Notes: generated from the letters alone by a model not told the origin. DNA of 23,309 nucleotides from an uncultured Clostridia bacterium (GCA_934247335.1 CAKQJJ010000006.1:1-23309), one strand, 5' to 3'; positions 1 through 7,285 are shown, numbered from the stretch's first letter. Program-made: numbers and translations.

Positions 1-2
1 AT

Positions 3-101
3 TTTGTCGTATACGTAGCGTTTTCGCTTATATTGGTATACGGAGTAAAAGAAAAAGATGTGATATGTCTATTCCTTAACGCAGACAGGAGTTCGCGGTG
101 A
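3..101 (+). CDS. Possible C-terminal end of an unknown membrane protein (partial)
   Basis: A reading frame is open from the window edge to a TGA at 99-101. It encodes about 32 residues: a hydrophobic stretch (FVVYVAFSLILVYGV) that could be a last membrane helix, then a short polar tail. The tail and stop run into a palindromic repeat, so the true end may have been changed by that insertion. The family cannot be identified from so little sequence, and a chance open frame is possible. Confidence 0.3.
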   Translation, partial: FVVYVAFSLILVYGVKEKDVICLFLNADRSSR

Positions 102-128
102 CGCAGTCACCAAGGGCGCTCGTCGCCC
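97..128. repeat. Pair of short perfect hairpins (palindromic intergenic repeat)
   Basis: GGTGAC/GTCACC (97-102 and 106-111) and GGGCG/CGCCC (114-118 and 124-128) form two adjacent GC-rich hairpins in otherwise AT-rich DNA. This layout resembles REP-type intergenic elements and is like the blocks at 588-747 and 824-932. Confidence 0.5.
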
Positions 129-156
129 GCTCTCTTGCCTGGGGAGCCAAGTAAAA

Positions 157-197
157 AAGTCGACATTTTTGCAAAAATAGCAAGCGTGGGCTTTTTT
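157..197 (+). terminator. Terminator-like repeat element, copy A
   Basis: A 41-bp segment starts AAGTCGACATTTTTGC and ends GGGCTTTTTT. It aligns without gaps to 7215-7255, about 32 of 41 positions by eye. In copy B the ends pair well before the T run. Here the stem is weaker because of mismatches, so it may be a decayed terminator of the upstream gene. Confidence 0.45.
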
Positions 198-211
198 CTT
201 GTCTGAAAATA

Positions 212-220
212 TGCTATAAT
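212..220 (+). promoter_or_regulatory. Extended -10 promoter for the Imm40-like gene
   Basis: TGCTATAAT is an extended -10 element 36 bp before the start codon at 257. No good -35 is seen at 17 bp (the positions are T-rich), which is normal for extended -10 promoters. A second overlapping TATAAT lies at 220-225. Confidence 0.5.
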
Positions 221-256
221 ATAATTGCGTGACGGAAAAACATTTGGGCTGACGAT

Positions 257-565
257 ATGAAAAAGACGATTTGGGATAAACGATTAAATCTGAAAGAGCA
301 AGGGTTTTCGGAGCATATATGGAAAATTACGGAATGCGACGAAGTAATAGACGAATTGCTCGGAGAAAACCGCGTGATATTGGGCGGTGAAATATTAAAG
401 AAAAAAGCCGGCGAATACGTATACGACGGAAGCGGTTGGTTTTATAACGGAGATTCGTGCTTGGAATCGGCAAAAAGGGCGAAAGAATATTTCGCTTCGT
501 GGGCACCCGACGACGATTTAGCTGTTATTTTCGTCTTTACACCGGACAAAGAAACCGAACAATAG
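257..565 (+). CDS. Small protein resembling immunity protein Imm40
   Basis: A 102-residue cytoplasmic protein with no signal peptide or membrane segment. The central ILGGEIL, the following aromatic GWFYNGD and the ES..RAKEYFASW helix fit the pattern I know for Imm40-type immunity proteins (LGG, Y..NWYY, ES...A..Y). That match is from memory of the family, not a search. Imm proteins bind and neutralise a cognate secreted or contact-dependent toxin in the cytoplasm. No toxin gene is visible beside it, so it would be an orphan. The Shine-Dalgarno sequence is weak. The gene ends in TAG, which helps argue that TAG is a normal stop in this genome. Confidence 0.6.
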   Translation: MKKTIWDKRLNLKEQGFSEHIWKITECDEVIDELLGENRVILGGEILKKKAGEYVYDGSGWFYNGDSCLESAKRAKEYFASWAPDDDLAVIFVFTPDKETEQ

Positions 566-587
566 TTTATTTTCCGGAACATTATTC

Positions 588-747
588 CGTAGGGCGGGGG
601 CGCAACGCTTTTTTGGGGCGTGGTATACGGTTTTAAAGCCTCGCCCTTCGGGAGAGGTGGCGCCGTAAGGCGACGGAGAGGGTTGTAGGGACAGGCGTCC
701 GCGACTGTCCGAAAAGAACGGCGGCGGGAGCAAGCCCCCGCCCTACG
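588..747. mobile_element. MITE/REP-like palindromic element with 14-bp inverted ends
   Basis: CGTAGGGCGGGGGC at 588-601 is repeated perfectly in inverse at 734-747, bounding a 160-bp GC-rich block. Inside lie smaller palindromes: CGCC/GGCG at about 661-672 and GGACAG/CTGTCC within 689-710. There is no coding capacity; the open frames across it are low-complexity. The layout is that of a non-autonomous miniature element or a compound REP block. No clear target-site duplication is seen at the edges. Confidence 0.55.
685..711 (+). repeat. 27-bp palindromic module, copy 1
   Basis: The module starts GTAGGGACAG and ends CTGTCCG. It matches the reverse complement of 824-850 at 24 of 27 positions. 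Each copy can fold through GGACAG/CTGTCC. It lies inside the 588-747 block. Confidence 0.7.
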
Positions 748-823
748 AAAGAAGTCATTTGTGTGACACAAACTAAATTATTCTATTTATACTCTATCGC
801 TTGCTTTTACTAAAAACCACAAT

Positions 824-850
824 CGGACAGCCGAGGACGTCTGTCCCTAC
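824..850 (-). repeat. 27-bp palindromic module, copy 2 (inverted)
   Basis: Inverted copy of 685-711 with three differences. It begins CGGACAG and ends CTGTCCCTAC on the plus strand. Confidence 0.7.
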
Positions 851-853
851 AGT

Positions 854-932
854 GAGAAAACGAGCGTTTGTTTTCTCTCATACCTAAAAGCGTTGCGGGG
901 CGCGACGCGCTCCGCAAACAGTCCGGTGGACT
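854..932. repeat. Cluster of three hairpins in the 566-1047 intergenic gap
   Basis: GAGAAAAC/GTTTTCTC (854-861 and 870-877), GTTGCGG/CCGCAAAC (892-898 and 912-919, with one extra A) and AGTCC/GGACT (920-924 and 928-932) follow one another. With the two repeat blocks upstream they fill most of the 482-bp gap between the first two full genes. I see no gene in that gap. Confidence 0.5.
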
Positions 933-1047
933 ATTCGTAGCCAAAGCGGGAGCAATTTATAATTTCGACCGGGAACTGCTTCTGCCGCACACTTAAAATC
1001 GGGACGATGAGGTATATAATAATTTCGTTTAAGAAGGAGAAAAAAGA

Positions 1048-1410
1048 ATGGAAATGTCAACGTTTATAAGAAAAATTTTAGATGATAAAGATTATAGAGC
1101 CGAAAAAGCATTTGCTTATGACAATTACGGTATGTTTGAAGGTAAAGATAATACTATAAGCGAACAGCTATTTCTTGAATTTATAAAAGCGATGCAGAAA
1201 GATAAATTGTTGCTTAGAATTTATAGCGACATAAGCGCACATTTGCTGATTAAGAACAATCTTACGGATAGAGTATTTAATGAATTGGTTAAAATGTCAA
1301 AGAAATCAAAATATAGATGGAACTTTGTCGATTTATGTCATGCGGATTTAATTGATTCTCAAAAAGAATATTTAAAATCTTTGAATCTCAACGACGCTTA
1401 TTGGTATTGA
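1048..1410 (+). CDS. Hypothetical small acidic/lysine-rich protein
   Basis: 120 residues, start chosen on AAGGAG at 1034-1039, nine bases before the ATG. A -10-like TATAAT lies at 1015-1020 with a poor -35. The protein is predicted soluble and mostly helical, with many Lys, Asp and Asn residues and no recognisable motif. Base composition is AT-rich like its neighbours to 2864. I do not recognise the family. Position suggests a possible immunity protein, but that is inference from neighbours. Its last codons (NDAYWY-stop) lie in a 22-bp sequence that recurs after the gene ending at 2864. Confidence 0.6.
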   Translation: MEMSTFIRKILDDKDYRAEKAFAYDNYGMFEGKDNTISEQLFLEFIKAMQKDKLLLRIYSDISAHLLIKNNLTDRVFNELVKMSKKSKYRWNFVDLCHADLIDSQKEYLKSLNLNDAYWY

Positions 1411-1411
1411 T
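1390..1411 (+). repeat. 22-bp direct repeat, copy 1 (3' end of a gene)
   Basis: Starts AACGACGCTTATTGG, encodes the final residues NDAYWY and the stop of the preceding gene, and is identical to 2863-2884. Confidence 0.85.
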
Positions 1412-1455
1412 ATATCTTATAATTTTTCGACAAAAGTAATGCAGGGGGCGTTAAA

Positions 1456-1728
1456 ATGAATCAAAATAAAGACGATAATTTTTTTCTGGAAGTTTCATAT
1501 GCAGAAGCATATAGGGACGAAAGATTTGATGTCACGACAACTCCCTGCGTGACAATAGTCGGAAATAAAAAAGGAATAAAGTATTTGGTCGACAGAATTG
1601 CCGATTACCTGGAAAGTGGCGATTGCGATTACGATAATCTAAACTTTGATATCGGTCCGGATTTATCGGGAGGAAATATTAAGTTGGATATTGTATGTGA
1701 TGAAGAGTGCAAATTACAAAAAAAGTAG
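1456..1728 (+). CDS. Small protein resembling immunity protein Imm32
   Basis: A 90-residue acidic soluble protein. The VTIVGNKKGIKYLVDRIADYL segment at about residues 32-52 and the following acidic loop plus beta strand (GGNIKLDIV) fit the small Imm32-type fold as I remember it (GN..GL..L...L, then a terminal strand). This is a moderate-confidence recall. The start has a GGGGG-type ribosome binding site at 1443-1448. It lies 45 bp after the previous gene on the same strand, so they may be co-transcribed. It ends in TAG. No partner toxin is seen. Confidence 0.5.
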   Translation: MNQNKDDNFFLEVSYAEAYRDERFDVTTTPCVTIVGNKKGIKYLVDRIADYLESGDCDYDNLNFDIGPDLSGGNIKLDIVCDEECKLQKK

Positions 1729-1730
1729 CT

Positions 1731-1808
1731 TTTAAAAGTGAAAGTAATCCTAAATTACCTTTATTTGGAACTAATTTGCATTCAGATGATTTTATTAATA
1801 GGCGGTGA
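1731..1808 (+). pseudogene. Possible coding remnant between two immunity-type genes
   Basis: In a frame different from the flanking genes, the gap reads as 26 sense codons with protein-like composition (ending NLHSDDFINRR) before a TGA that overlaps the next ribosome binding site. It could be the tail of a lost gene, or a chance open frame in AT-rich DNA. Confidence 0.25.
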
Positions 1809-1813
1809 TATAA

Positions 1814-2359
1814 GTGCCGGAAATAAATATTTTATGTATAAAACCTAAAGGTAAAATAGTCTATAACAAAGAATTGTTTTATCTGGAAAAGGGCAAATGT
1901 TACGCGGATAATTGGGAAGTCGTAGGGGCATTGCAAGGAGAATGGTATCGCGTTTATTCAAGGGCAAATTATAATAACGATGATTTTGTTTGTGGGGCTT
2001 ATGATATCGTTAGCGGTGTATCTGCTCCTAATTTTGCAGATTATTATAAACATTTGTTGTTGGACGATTTTGATGCGCTTTTTAAGAAAGACAATCCGGG
2101 AAACACAACCGAATATATAAGTTTTATAAACACTGAAACGCGTGACGAATTTTGCGAGCTGATTCATGATTTTATAAAGCGTTCTAAAATAAAAGCGGCA
2201 ATGATTTTGTTTAGAGAATCATTAGATCCGCCGGAAAAAATTGTAGGGTGTATAACTATTGATAAATTTATAGATTTGTTAAATAAAAATCAGATTTATC
2301 AAAATTTGGCATATATAGTTAAAGAACGAAACGAAGACGAAAAATATTGGGAATTATAA
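1814..2359 (+). CDS. Hypothetical protein in the immunity-like cluster
   Basis: 181 residues from a GTG start preceded by a strong AGGCGGTGAT ribosome binding site at 1799-1808. The N-terminal half is rich in aromatic and beta-prone sequence (WEVVGALQGEWYRVYSR). The C-terminal half (IKAAMILFRESL, then GCITIDKFIDLL and LAYIVKE) looks like an alpha/beta domain. There is no signal peptide or membrane segment. I recall similar C-terminal patterns in uncharacterised proteins of Bacillota immunity islands but cannot name a family. The gene is AT-rich and lies 85 bp after its upstream neighbour. Confidence 0.6.
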   Translation: MPEINILCIKPKGKIVYNKELFYLEKGKCYADNWEVVGALQGEWYRVYSRANYNNDDFVCGAYDIVSGVSAPNFADYYKHLLLDDFDALFKKDNPGNTTEYISFINTETRDEFCELIHDFIKRSKIKAAMILFRESLDPPEKIVGCITIDKFIDLLNKNQIYQNLAYIVKERNEDEKYWEL

Positions 2360-2408
2360 CTTAAATAGAATTGATTTTTATTATAGCAACCATAGCGCGG
2401 ACACCATA

Positions 2409-2864
2409 ATGAAGATATTGACGGCGAAAGAATCAAAGCAAATACGGCTGAATTACATTAACAAATTTCTCAACAAGAATACAGATTTATTTCAACATGA
2501 AATAAGCAAACCAAAGTTGTACTCTGACGGCTACTGTTATTGCGGCTATATGTGGGATACATTTTTAAATCCCCGGTTGATTGGCTACGATCAAGCAATT
2601 AAAAAAATAATGTCCTCTGAATTCATTTACGTACTTTGGGATATAAATTCATGCGAGAATATTTTTATTCAAAATTATTGGAAATACCCAAAAAAAAGAA
2701 TTCTTTTAATTCCAACTGCAGAATTTAAAAAGATATCCGATACCCTTCCGGAAGATATTTACATTTTTGATGAAACTTTTGAATGGACTATTGCCTTAAC
2801 TCACGAAGATATTGGCGGCGCAAGATATTGCTTATATCAAAAAGCCATAAATAGCAGCACGTAA
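2409..2864 (+). CDS. DUF4275-family protein
   Basis: 151 residues, soluble. The central YMWDTFL, the YVLWDINSCENIFI strand-loop-strand and especially the C-terminal IYIFDETFEWTIALTHE are the pattern I associate with DUF4275 (usual length about 140-150 residues, so it appears complete). The function of DUF4275 is unknown. Members are often found among small orphan genes of Bacillota next to secreted toxin loci, which matches the genes upstream. The ribosome binding site is weak. The stop codon overlaps the first two bases of the second 22-bp repeat copy, so the gene appears spliced onto the tail of a different gene. Confidence 0.65.
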   Translation: MKILTAKESKQIRLNYINKFLNKNTDLFQHEISKPKLYSDGYCYCGYMWDTFLNPRLIGYDQAIKKIMSSEFIYVLWDINSCENIFIQNYWKYPKKRILLIPTAEFKKISDTLPEDIYIFDETFEWTIALTHEDIGGARYCLYQKAINSST

Positions 2865-2884
2865 CGACGCTTATTGGTATTGAT
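2863..2884 (+). repeat. 22-bp direct repeat, copy 2 (orphan gene tail)
   Basis: Identical to 1390-1411. In the right frame it reads NDAYWY-stop but has no gene body in front of it. It looks like the 3' remnant of a second copy of the 1048-1410 gene or a relative. Confidence 0.85.
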
Positions 2885-2930
2885 TTTTATCTCTTATTTG
2901 CCGTTAAGCCGATATTTATAGATATTAGAA

Positions 2931-3851
2931 TCAGTTATCGTTTTTGCGATAACTTTTTTTCGTTTTTACTTCAAATATGTAAAATTTTGACGCGGAGTAG
3001 GGAAACGACTGCGTTTTATTTTTTCTCAGTTGTGACGGAGAGCAGCCTTTTCTGCGTTTAATCAGTGCAATAAGCCCTTTTGCGTCGGAAAAGCCTACCT
3101 CGTTTGCTATTGCGGTTACCGACAAATCGGTATTTTTAAGTAAACTCAACGCTTCGTTTAAGCGCAGTTCGTTCTGATATTCCTTGGGAGTAAAGCCGGT
3201 GAGCGCGTGAAACTGTCTTATGAAATAAAACTTGTCCGTATACGCAATCGAAGACAGCGTGTCCAAAGTTATTTTTTCTTTGTAATGTTCCATTACGTAT
3301 TTAATCGCGTCCGTAATGCCGGCTCGCCCGTCGCTAACGTCGCATTTTTGCAGAAGTTCGGTCAACAGGTTGTAAAGAAGCGACGAAATGAGATATTTAT
3401 TTTCGCTACCGGATTGTATCATAGTCGTAATTTGTTGTACGGCGGATTCAAGCGACGGAGGAATAAAGCCCGGCATTACGCAGCCGAACTTCGATTGGAA
3501 ACTGTCGTAAAATCCCTTGACTTCGGGTCCGTACAAATACACGAAATACGCCTCGTACGGAATGTCGCCTCCGTTTACGACGGTGTGCGCGTCCTCTTGC
3601 GAGAAAAACAGAGTGTCGCCTGCATGCGCTTTGTACGTTTTGTTTTTGGTTTTCAAAACCACTTCGCCTTTACGCACGCCGTACAGCCCGTACGAATTGT
3701 AGCCCGTCCTTGAAACGGAGTGTTTCAATCCGCCGATCACGTATCCCGATTGCACGACGTTATATAACAGCGGGTGGCGATAATAGTCGTCCGGACGTAT
3801 GGCAAGCGTTGTGCCGGAAAGCAATTCTACCGTTTTTTGGGTGGTTTTCAT
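2931..3851 (-). CDS. AraC-family transcriptional regulator
   Basis: 306 residues. The N-terminal 120 or so residues form a cupin-like effector domain (GVRKGEVVLKTKNKTY, AGDTLFFSQEDAHTV). The C-terminal 100 residues hold the two helix-turn-helix units of AraC/XylS proteins, with ITLDTLSSIAYTDKFYFIRQF, a GFTPKEYQNELRL linker and ITAIANEVGFSD-like residues in the second unit. The start ATG has GGGGA upstream. It is divergent from the large secreted SGNH protein with a 135-bp gap, and regulators of this type usually control the neighbour in response to a sugar-like ligand. The last 25 or so residues extend past the usual family end into the terminator hairpin of the opposing cluster, so that tail may be adventitious. 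Confidence 0.9.
   Translation of the reverse strand: MKTTQKTVELLSGTTLAIRPDDYYRHPLLYNVVQSGYVIGGLKHSVSRTGYNSYGLYGVRKGEVVLKTKNKTYKAHAGDTLFFSQEDAHTVVNGGDIPYEAYFVYLYGPEVKGFYDSFQSKFGCVMPGFIPPSLESAVQQITTMIQSGSENKYLISSLLYNLLTELLQKCDVSDGRAGITDAIKYVMEHYKEKITLDTLSSIAYTDKFYFIRQFHALTGFTPKEYQNELRLNEALSLLKNTDLSVTAIANEVGFSDAKGLIALIKRRKGCSPSQLRKNKTQSFPYSASKFYIFEVKTKKSYRKNDN
2933..2960 (+). terminator. Rho-independent terminator of the small-gene cluster
   Basis: AGTTATCG/CGATAACT is a perfect 8-bp stem with loop TTTTTG, followed by T7. It lies within the last codons of the converging AraC gene. Confidence 0.85.
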
Positions 3852-3896
3852 TTTCTTTATTCCCCGTAATTGTGTTTAAGTTTGCAATTTTGTGTA

Positions 3897-3925
3897 TTGA
3901 AACGAAAAGATGAATCTGGTATAAT
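3897..3925 (+). promoter_or_regulatory. Promoter of the TasA-like/SGNH gene
   Basis: TTGAAA at 3897-3902, a 17-bp spacer and TATAAT at 3920-3925. Upstream, TGTGTTTA at 3871 and TGTGTATT at 3891 are imperfect direct repeats 20 bp apart, which could be AraC-family half-sites. That last point is inference. Confidence 0.75.
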
Positions 3926-3986
3926 CTAAATATACTAAATATCTTGAATTATGTCAACAAAAAACGGAAATTTAAGGAGCAGAAAA

Positions 3987-6900
3987 ATGAAAAAGTTTTT
4001 CAAAAGCAGGACTTTTCTGAGTTCGGTACTCGGCATTGCACTGTGCGCCAGCCTTATTGCGGGCGCAACGTTTGCGATTTTCACCGGTGAAGCAAGCGTC
4101 AATATCGCCGTCACCAGCGGTAAGGTTAACGTTACGGCAACAGTCGATAATCTTAAACTGTATTCGTTGGATAACATTGATACAAACACGTTTACCGGCA
4201 CCGAAACCGAAAGAACGAAGGAAGGTTTTTTTCTGAATAAGGGCACGGCAACTCTGTCCGGGAATAAGCTTTCCCTTGACAGGCTCACCCCGGGCGACAA
4301 AGTAACGTTCGTCGTGAGTATCAAAAACGAAAGCAACGTCACTATTAAATACAGAACGCTGTTTGCGGTGAAAGATTCGGGACTTTTCGAGGCGCTTAAA
4401 GTGTCCATCGGCGGAAAAGCGGTTGGCAGTGCAAGTGACTGGGCTGTAAAAAATGCAGGCGAAGAAATTTCTCCCGTGGAATGCTCGATAGAACTGCCTG
4501 CGTCCGCAGCAGATAAATATCAGGATAAATCGTGCGAAATCACGGTTGCCGTCGAAGCAATTCAGGGCAACGCCGACGAAATCACGAGAGATTTCAATAT
4601 CGACGTAAAAACGGTTTATAATAAGCCGGTGACGGGCGGCGAAGTCACGCTCAGCGAAAGCGAATACGCGGAGTTTGTTGACTTGCAGGATTACGGCGCC
4701 GTGTGCGAGTATCAATCGTCCGACGGCTCACCCGTGCAGATAACGTTTGACCGTCAGCCTCACACGCTCATATTCAGCGGCGTATCTCACGACGGAATGC
4801 AAACGAAAGAAGTTAAAGTGAAAATTAACGTCGCGCTCCCTTTCGGCACTCATTCTATTACGGGCGGCGGAAATGAAAAGTACGTTACTTACGATTACGA
4901 AAAGCTGGCTTATTCGCTTAACGGTTCCGCAACCGTCACGGGCGAAAACGGAGTAAACTTAAACGGCAGTTACGCATTCTCGGCGCAAATTTATCCGCAG
5001 TCGCTTTCTCAGGGTAGCGAGGTGGTTTTTTCGGCGGTTTACGCCAATAACTATCAGATCCGTCTGGCGCTGAGAGGAGTGGACGAAAGCCGGTATCTTA
5101 TCTTTTCCGACTATAAGGATAAATCCGGGTTCCTCAATTACATGGCGCATATTTCTTCGGCGGAGTACGACGAAGAACAGGGCTTGAACATGGGCGTCAT
5201 AGTATCCGGCGGCAGCATGGCGATGCTTGTTGACGGCAACGTTATTTACAGAAGAACGCTCCCCGGACTTACTTATACCGAAATGTTCTTAAATACTTAC
5301 GAATGCGTGGCGCAAATGAAAAATCTGCAAATCGTATCCGACCAAGCGCAGGCAAAAGCTATGTATGAAAATGCGCTCGTAAACTACACAGACAAATTAA
5401 CGGGCATTTCTTTGATAGACACTTCGGAAAATATCGGTAGTTTTGTCGAAAACGGCGACGGAAGCGTATACGTCGAAGGCAAAAACTCAAATAAAAGAGT
5501 AATGGGCGCGCTTTACCTGGAAGGAGTGCCCGTAGGCGGCTACGAATATGCGGTTTCGGGACAGTTATACATAACCGATACGAAAACTTCGGGCGGAGCG
5601 GCAAGCAAAGTCGAACTGCAAATTGCCAAAAACGTGAACAACTTTGTAAAGTTCCACCTTTTCCGCTTCCCCACCAATAACAGTCTGTATGCTTATCCTA
5701 CGGTAAACGGAAAAGCGTTAACGGAAAACGGTGTCCCTTGCGAAAAAAACACCATGCCCAAGGGTACGGAATATAAACTCGATTATCTGTTCGTGTACAG
5801 CGGACAGGAAATAAAAATGTATTTCAAAGACGGAGAGTATGCCGCCGATTATAAATGCGTGTACAGTCTGGACGCAAATTGGGGCTACACGATGTTTACG
5901 ATAGCAATGCGGCAGTACTGCAACGTGACTTTCAGCGATTTCAAGACCTATTACGGCGACGATTTCGACGCGCTCGTAAATTCTCTTGAAGGCAGCGTTA
6001 ATGAAGTAAAATTCTCTGCCGAAAAGGATACGCTTACGGAAGAAAGCTGCTTTGTAAGCGGCAATGCGGGTACTTATTACAAGGATGACAGTGCGTACGA
6101 CAAAGCGTTTGCGGTTAAGGACGGAAATGCGGTAAGCGGAGAGTACTGGATGGTTTCGGGCAGAATGCAGTTCGGAGAATACGCCGCGTGGACGCAGGGC
6201 GAACTGAGCGCGTATGCGGACCCGACTCACGCCGTCAGGTACGTGTTCGAGTACACCGGTTCGGCTTACCAGGTTTTCCACGAAATCAAAAACGGTACCG
6301 ATAACTGGACGGGGTACACGCTGCTAATTAGACCGCAAACGAAAAACGCCGCAACCATGAATTTCACGCTCGTAAATTACGGTGGCAAAACCTCGCTGCT
6401 TATAGACGGCTACGTCTATCACACCTCGGAATTTGAATTTCTGAAAAACGCCGCGGCAACCGTCGGAGGCAAGGGCGGCACGGTAATTCTGAAAAACACG
6501 ACGGCAAACACGAACGATCAGGATGTGGAGAATTTTGTATCCGATATGAAAGAGTATACTTACGTTTCGCCTTACGAAACGAGAATCAACAACCTTGCAA
6601 AACAATATGAATCTGCCCAAACCGGCGGCGTTCTTATAATGGGTTCGAGCACCATGGACTATTGGAGCGATTGGCAAACGGACATCGGCGGCAGACTGGG
6701 CTACAACGTCGGCATCGGCGGAACGATCGTGGAAGACTGGCTTTACGCTTACGATAAGCTCGTAAAACCGTTTGATCCGTCGGTTATTCTGGTGTACTTA
6801 GGCGGCAACAATATCAACAATATGGGGCACACAGGAGCGTATGCTGAAAGTCTGATGGAGAAGCTGCTGAGTCAAATGCACGCCGATTTCCCCAAAGCCG

Positions 6901-7163
6901 AAATTTACTATATTTATTCCATGGCGGTTCCCAGTTGCTATAAAGGCGGCAAATTCAACTATGAATACGGTCGGTTTATAGAAGAGATGAAAACGCTCGT
7001 GGAAAACACCGAGTGGCTCAGCGGAATAGACACGTTCGGCGACCTGACCAGAGACGGCGAGGCAAAAAAAGAGTTGTACAGAGACGACGGCATACATCTC
7101 AACGCCGACGGCTACGACCTGTTTGCTAAGATAATAAACGACGCGGTATTCAATAAACAATAA
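3987..7163 (+). CDS. Large secreted protein: TasA/camelysin-like N-terminus with C-terminal SGNH hydrolase
   Basis: 1058 residues from the ATG at 3987, chosen over an in-frame ATG at 3951 because AAGGAG (3974-3979) sits at the right distance. Residues 1-35 carry a SipW-type signal (LIAGATFAIFTGEAS) as in TasA and CalY. Residues 35-200 resemble the TasA beta fold, followed by an Ig-like segment to about 290 and two or three concanavalin/LamG-like beta segments to about 880. The C-terminus (about 885-1058) is an SGNH/GDSL esterase: GSST with Ser888, NVGIGG, LGGNN and DGIH with Asp1034 and His1037. It probably deacetylates or de-esterifies a glycan outside the cell. No LPXTG, SLH or other anchor is seen, and no SipW peptidase gene is in the window. 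The divergent AraC gene likely controls it. Confidence 0.85.
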   Translation: MKKFFKSRTFLSSVLGIALCASLIAGATFAIFTGEASVNIAVTSGKVNVTATVDNLKLYSLDNIDTNTFTGTETERTKEGFFLNKGTATLSGNKLSLDRLTPGDKVTFVVSIKNESNVTIKYRTLFAVKDSGLFEALKVSIGGKAVGSASDWAVKNAGEEISPVECSIELPASAADKYQDKSCEITVAVEAIQGNADEITRDFNIDVKTVYNKPVTGGEVTLSESEYAEFVDLQDYGAVCEYQSSDGSPVQITFDRQPHTLIFSGVSHDGMQTKEVKVKINVALPFGTHSITGGGNEKYVTYDYEKLAYSLNGSATVTGENGVNLNGSYAFSAQIYPQSLSQGSEVVFSAVYANNYQIRLALRGVDESRYLIFSDYKDKSGFLNYMAHISSAEYDEEQGLNMGVIVSGGSMAMLVDGNVIYRRTLPGLTYTEMFLNTYECVAQMKNLQIVSDQAQAKAMYENALVNYTDKLTGISLIDTSENIGSFVENGDGSVYVEGKNSNKRVMGALYLEGVPVGGYEYAVSGQLYITDTKTSGGAASKVELQIAKNVNNFVKFHLFRFPTNNSLYAYPTVNGKALTENGVPCEKNTMPKGTEYKLDYLFVYSGQEIKMYFKDGEYAADYKCVYSLDANWGYTMFTIAMRQYCNVTFSDFKTYYGDDFDALVNSLEGSVNEVKFSAEKDTLTEESCFVSGNAGTYYKDDSAYDKAFAVKDGNAVSGEYWMVSGRMQFGEYAAWTQGELSAYADPTHAVRYVFEYTGSAYQVFHEIKNGTDNWTGYTLLIRPQTKNAATMNFTLVNYGGKTSLLIDGYVYHTSEFEFLKNAAATVGGKGGTVILKNTTANTNDQDVENFVSDMKEYTYVSPYETRINNLAKQYESAQTGGVLIMGSSTMDYWSDWQTDIGGRLGYNVGIGGTIVEDWLYAYDKLVKPFDPSVILVYLGGNNINNMGHTGAYAESLMEKLLSQMHADFPKAEIYYIYSMAVPSCYKGGKFNYEYGRFIEEMKTLVENTEWLSGIDTFGDLTRDGEAKKELYRDDGIHLNADGYDLFAKIINDAVFNKQ

Positions 7164-7170
7164 AACCAAA

Positions 7171-7208
7171 AGCAGAATTAACCGTAGGCGGTCAGTTCTG
7201 CTTTTTTT
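7171..7208 (+). terminator. Rho-independent terminator after the SGNH gene
   Basis: AGCAGAA...ACCG pairs with CGGT...TTCTGCT across a short loop, followed by a T run to 7208. Confidence 0.85.
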
Positions 7209-7214
7209 AATATA

Positions 7215-7255
7215 AAGTCGACGTTTTTGCCTGAAATGCGAACGTCGGCTTTTTT
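7215..7255 (+). terminator. Second terminator-like hairpin, repeat element copy B
   Basis: AGTCGACGTT pairs with AACGTCGGCT (one G-U wobble), followed by a T run. It is the second copy of the element at 157-197 and makes a tandem terminator here. Confidence 0.7.
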
Positions 7256-7285
7256 GTGTACCCGAAAGCGTTTTATATAAATGAC

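Noticed and set aside
588..932. CRISPR array
   Set aside because: Repeats are few, inverted and irregularly spaced, with no spacer pattern and no cas genes.
3972..4715. Antisense open frame in the SGNH gene
   Set aside because: Shadow frame produced by codon bias in the sense gene; no start signals and no motif.
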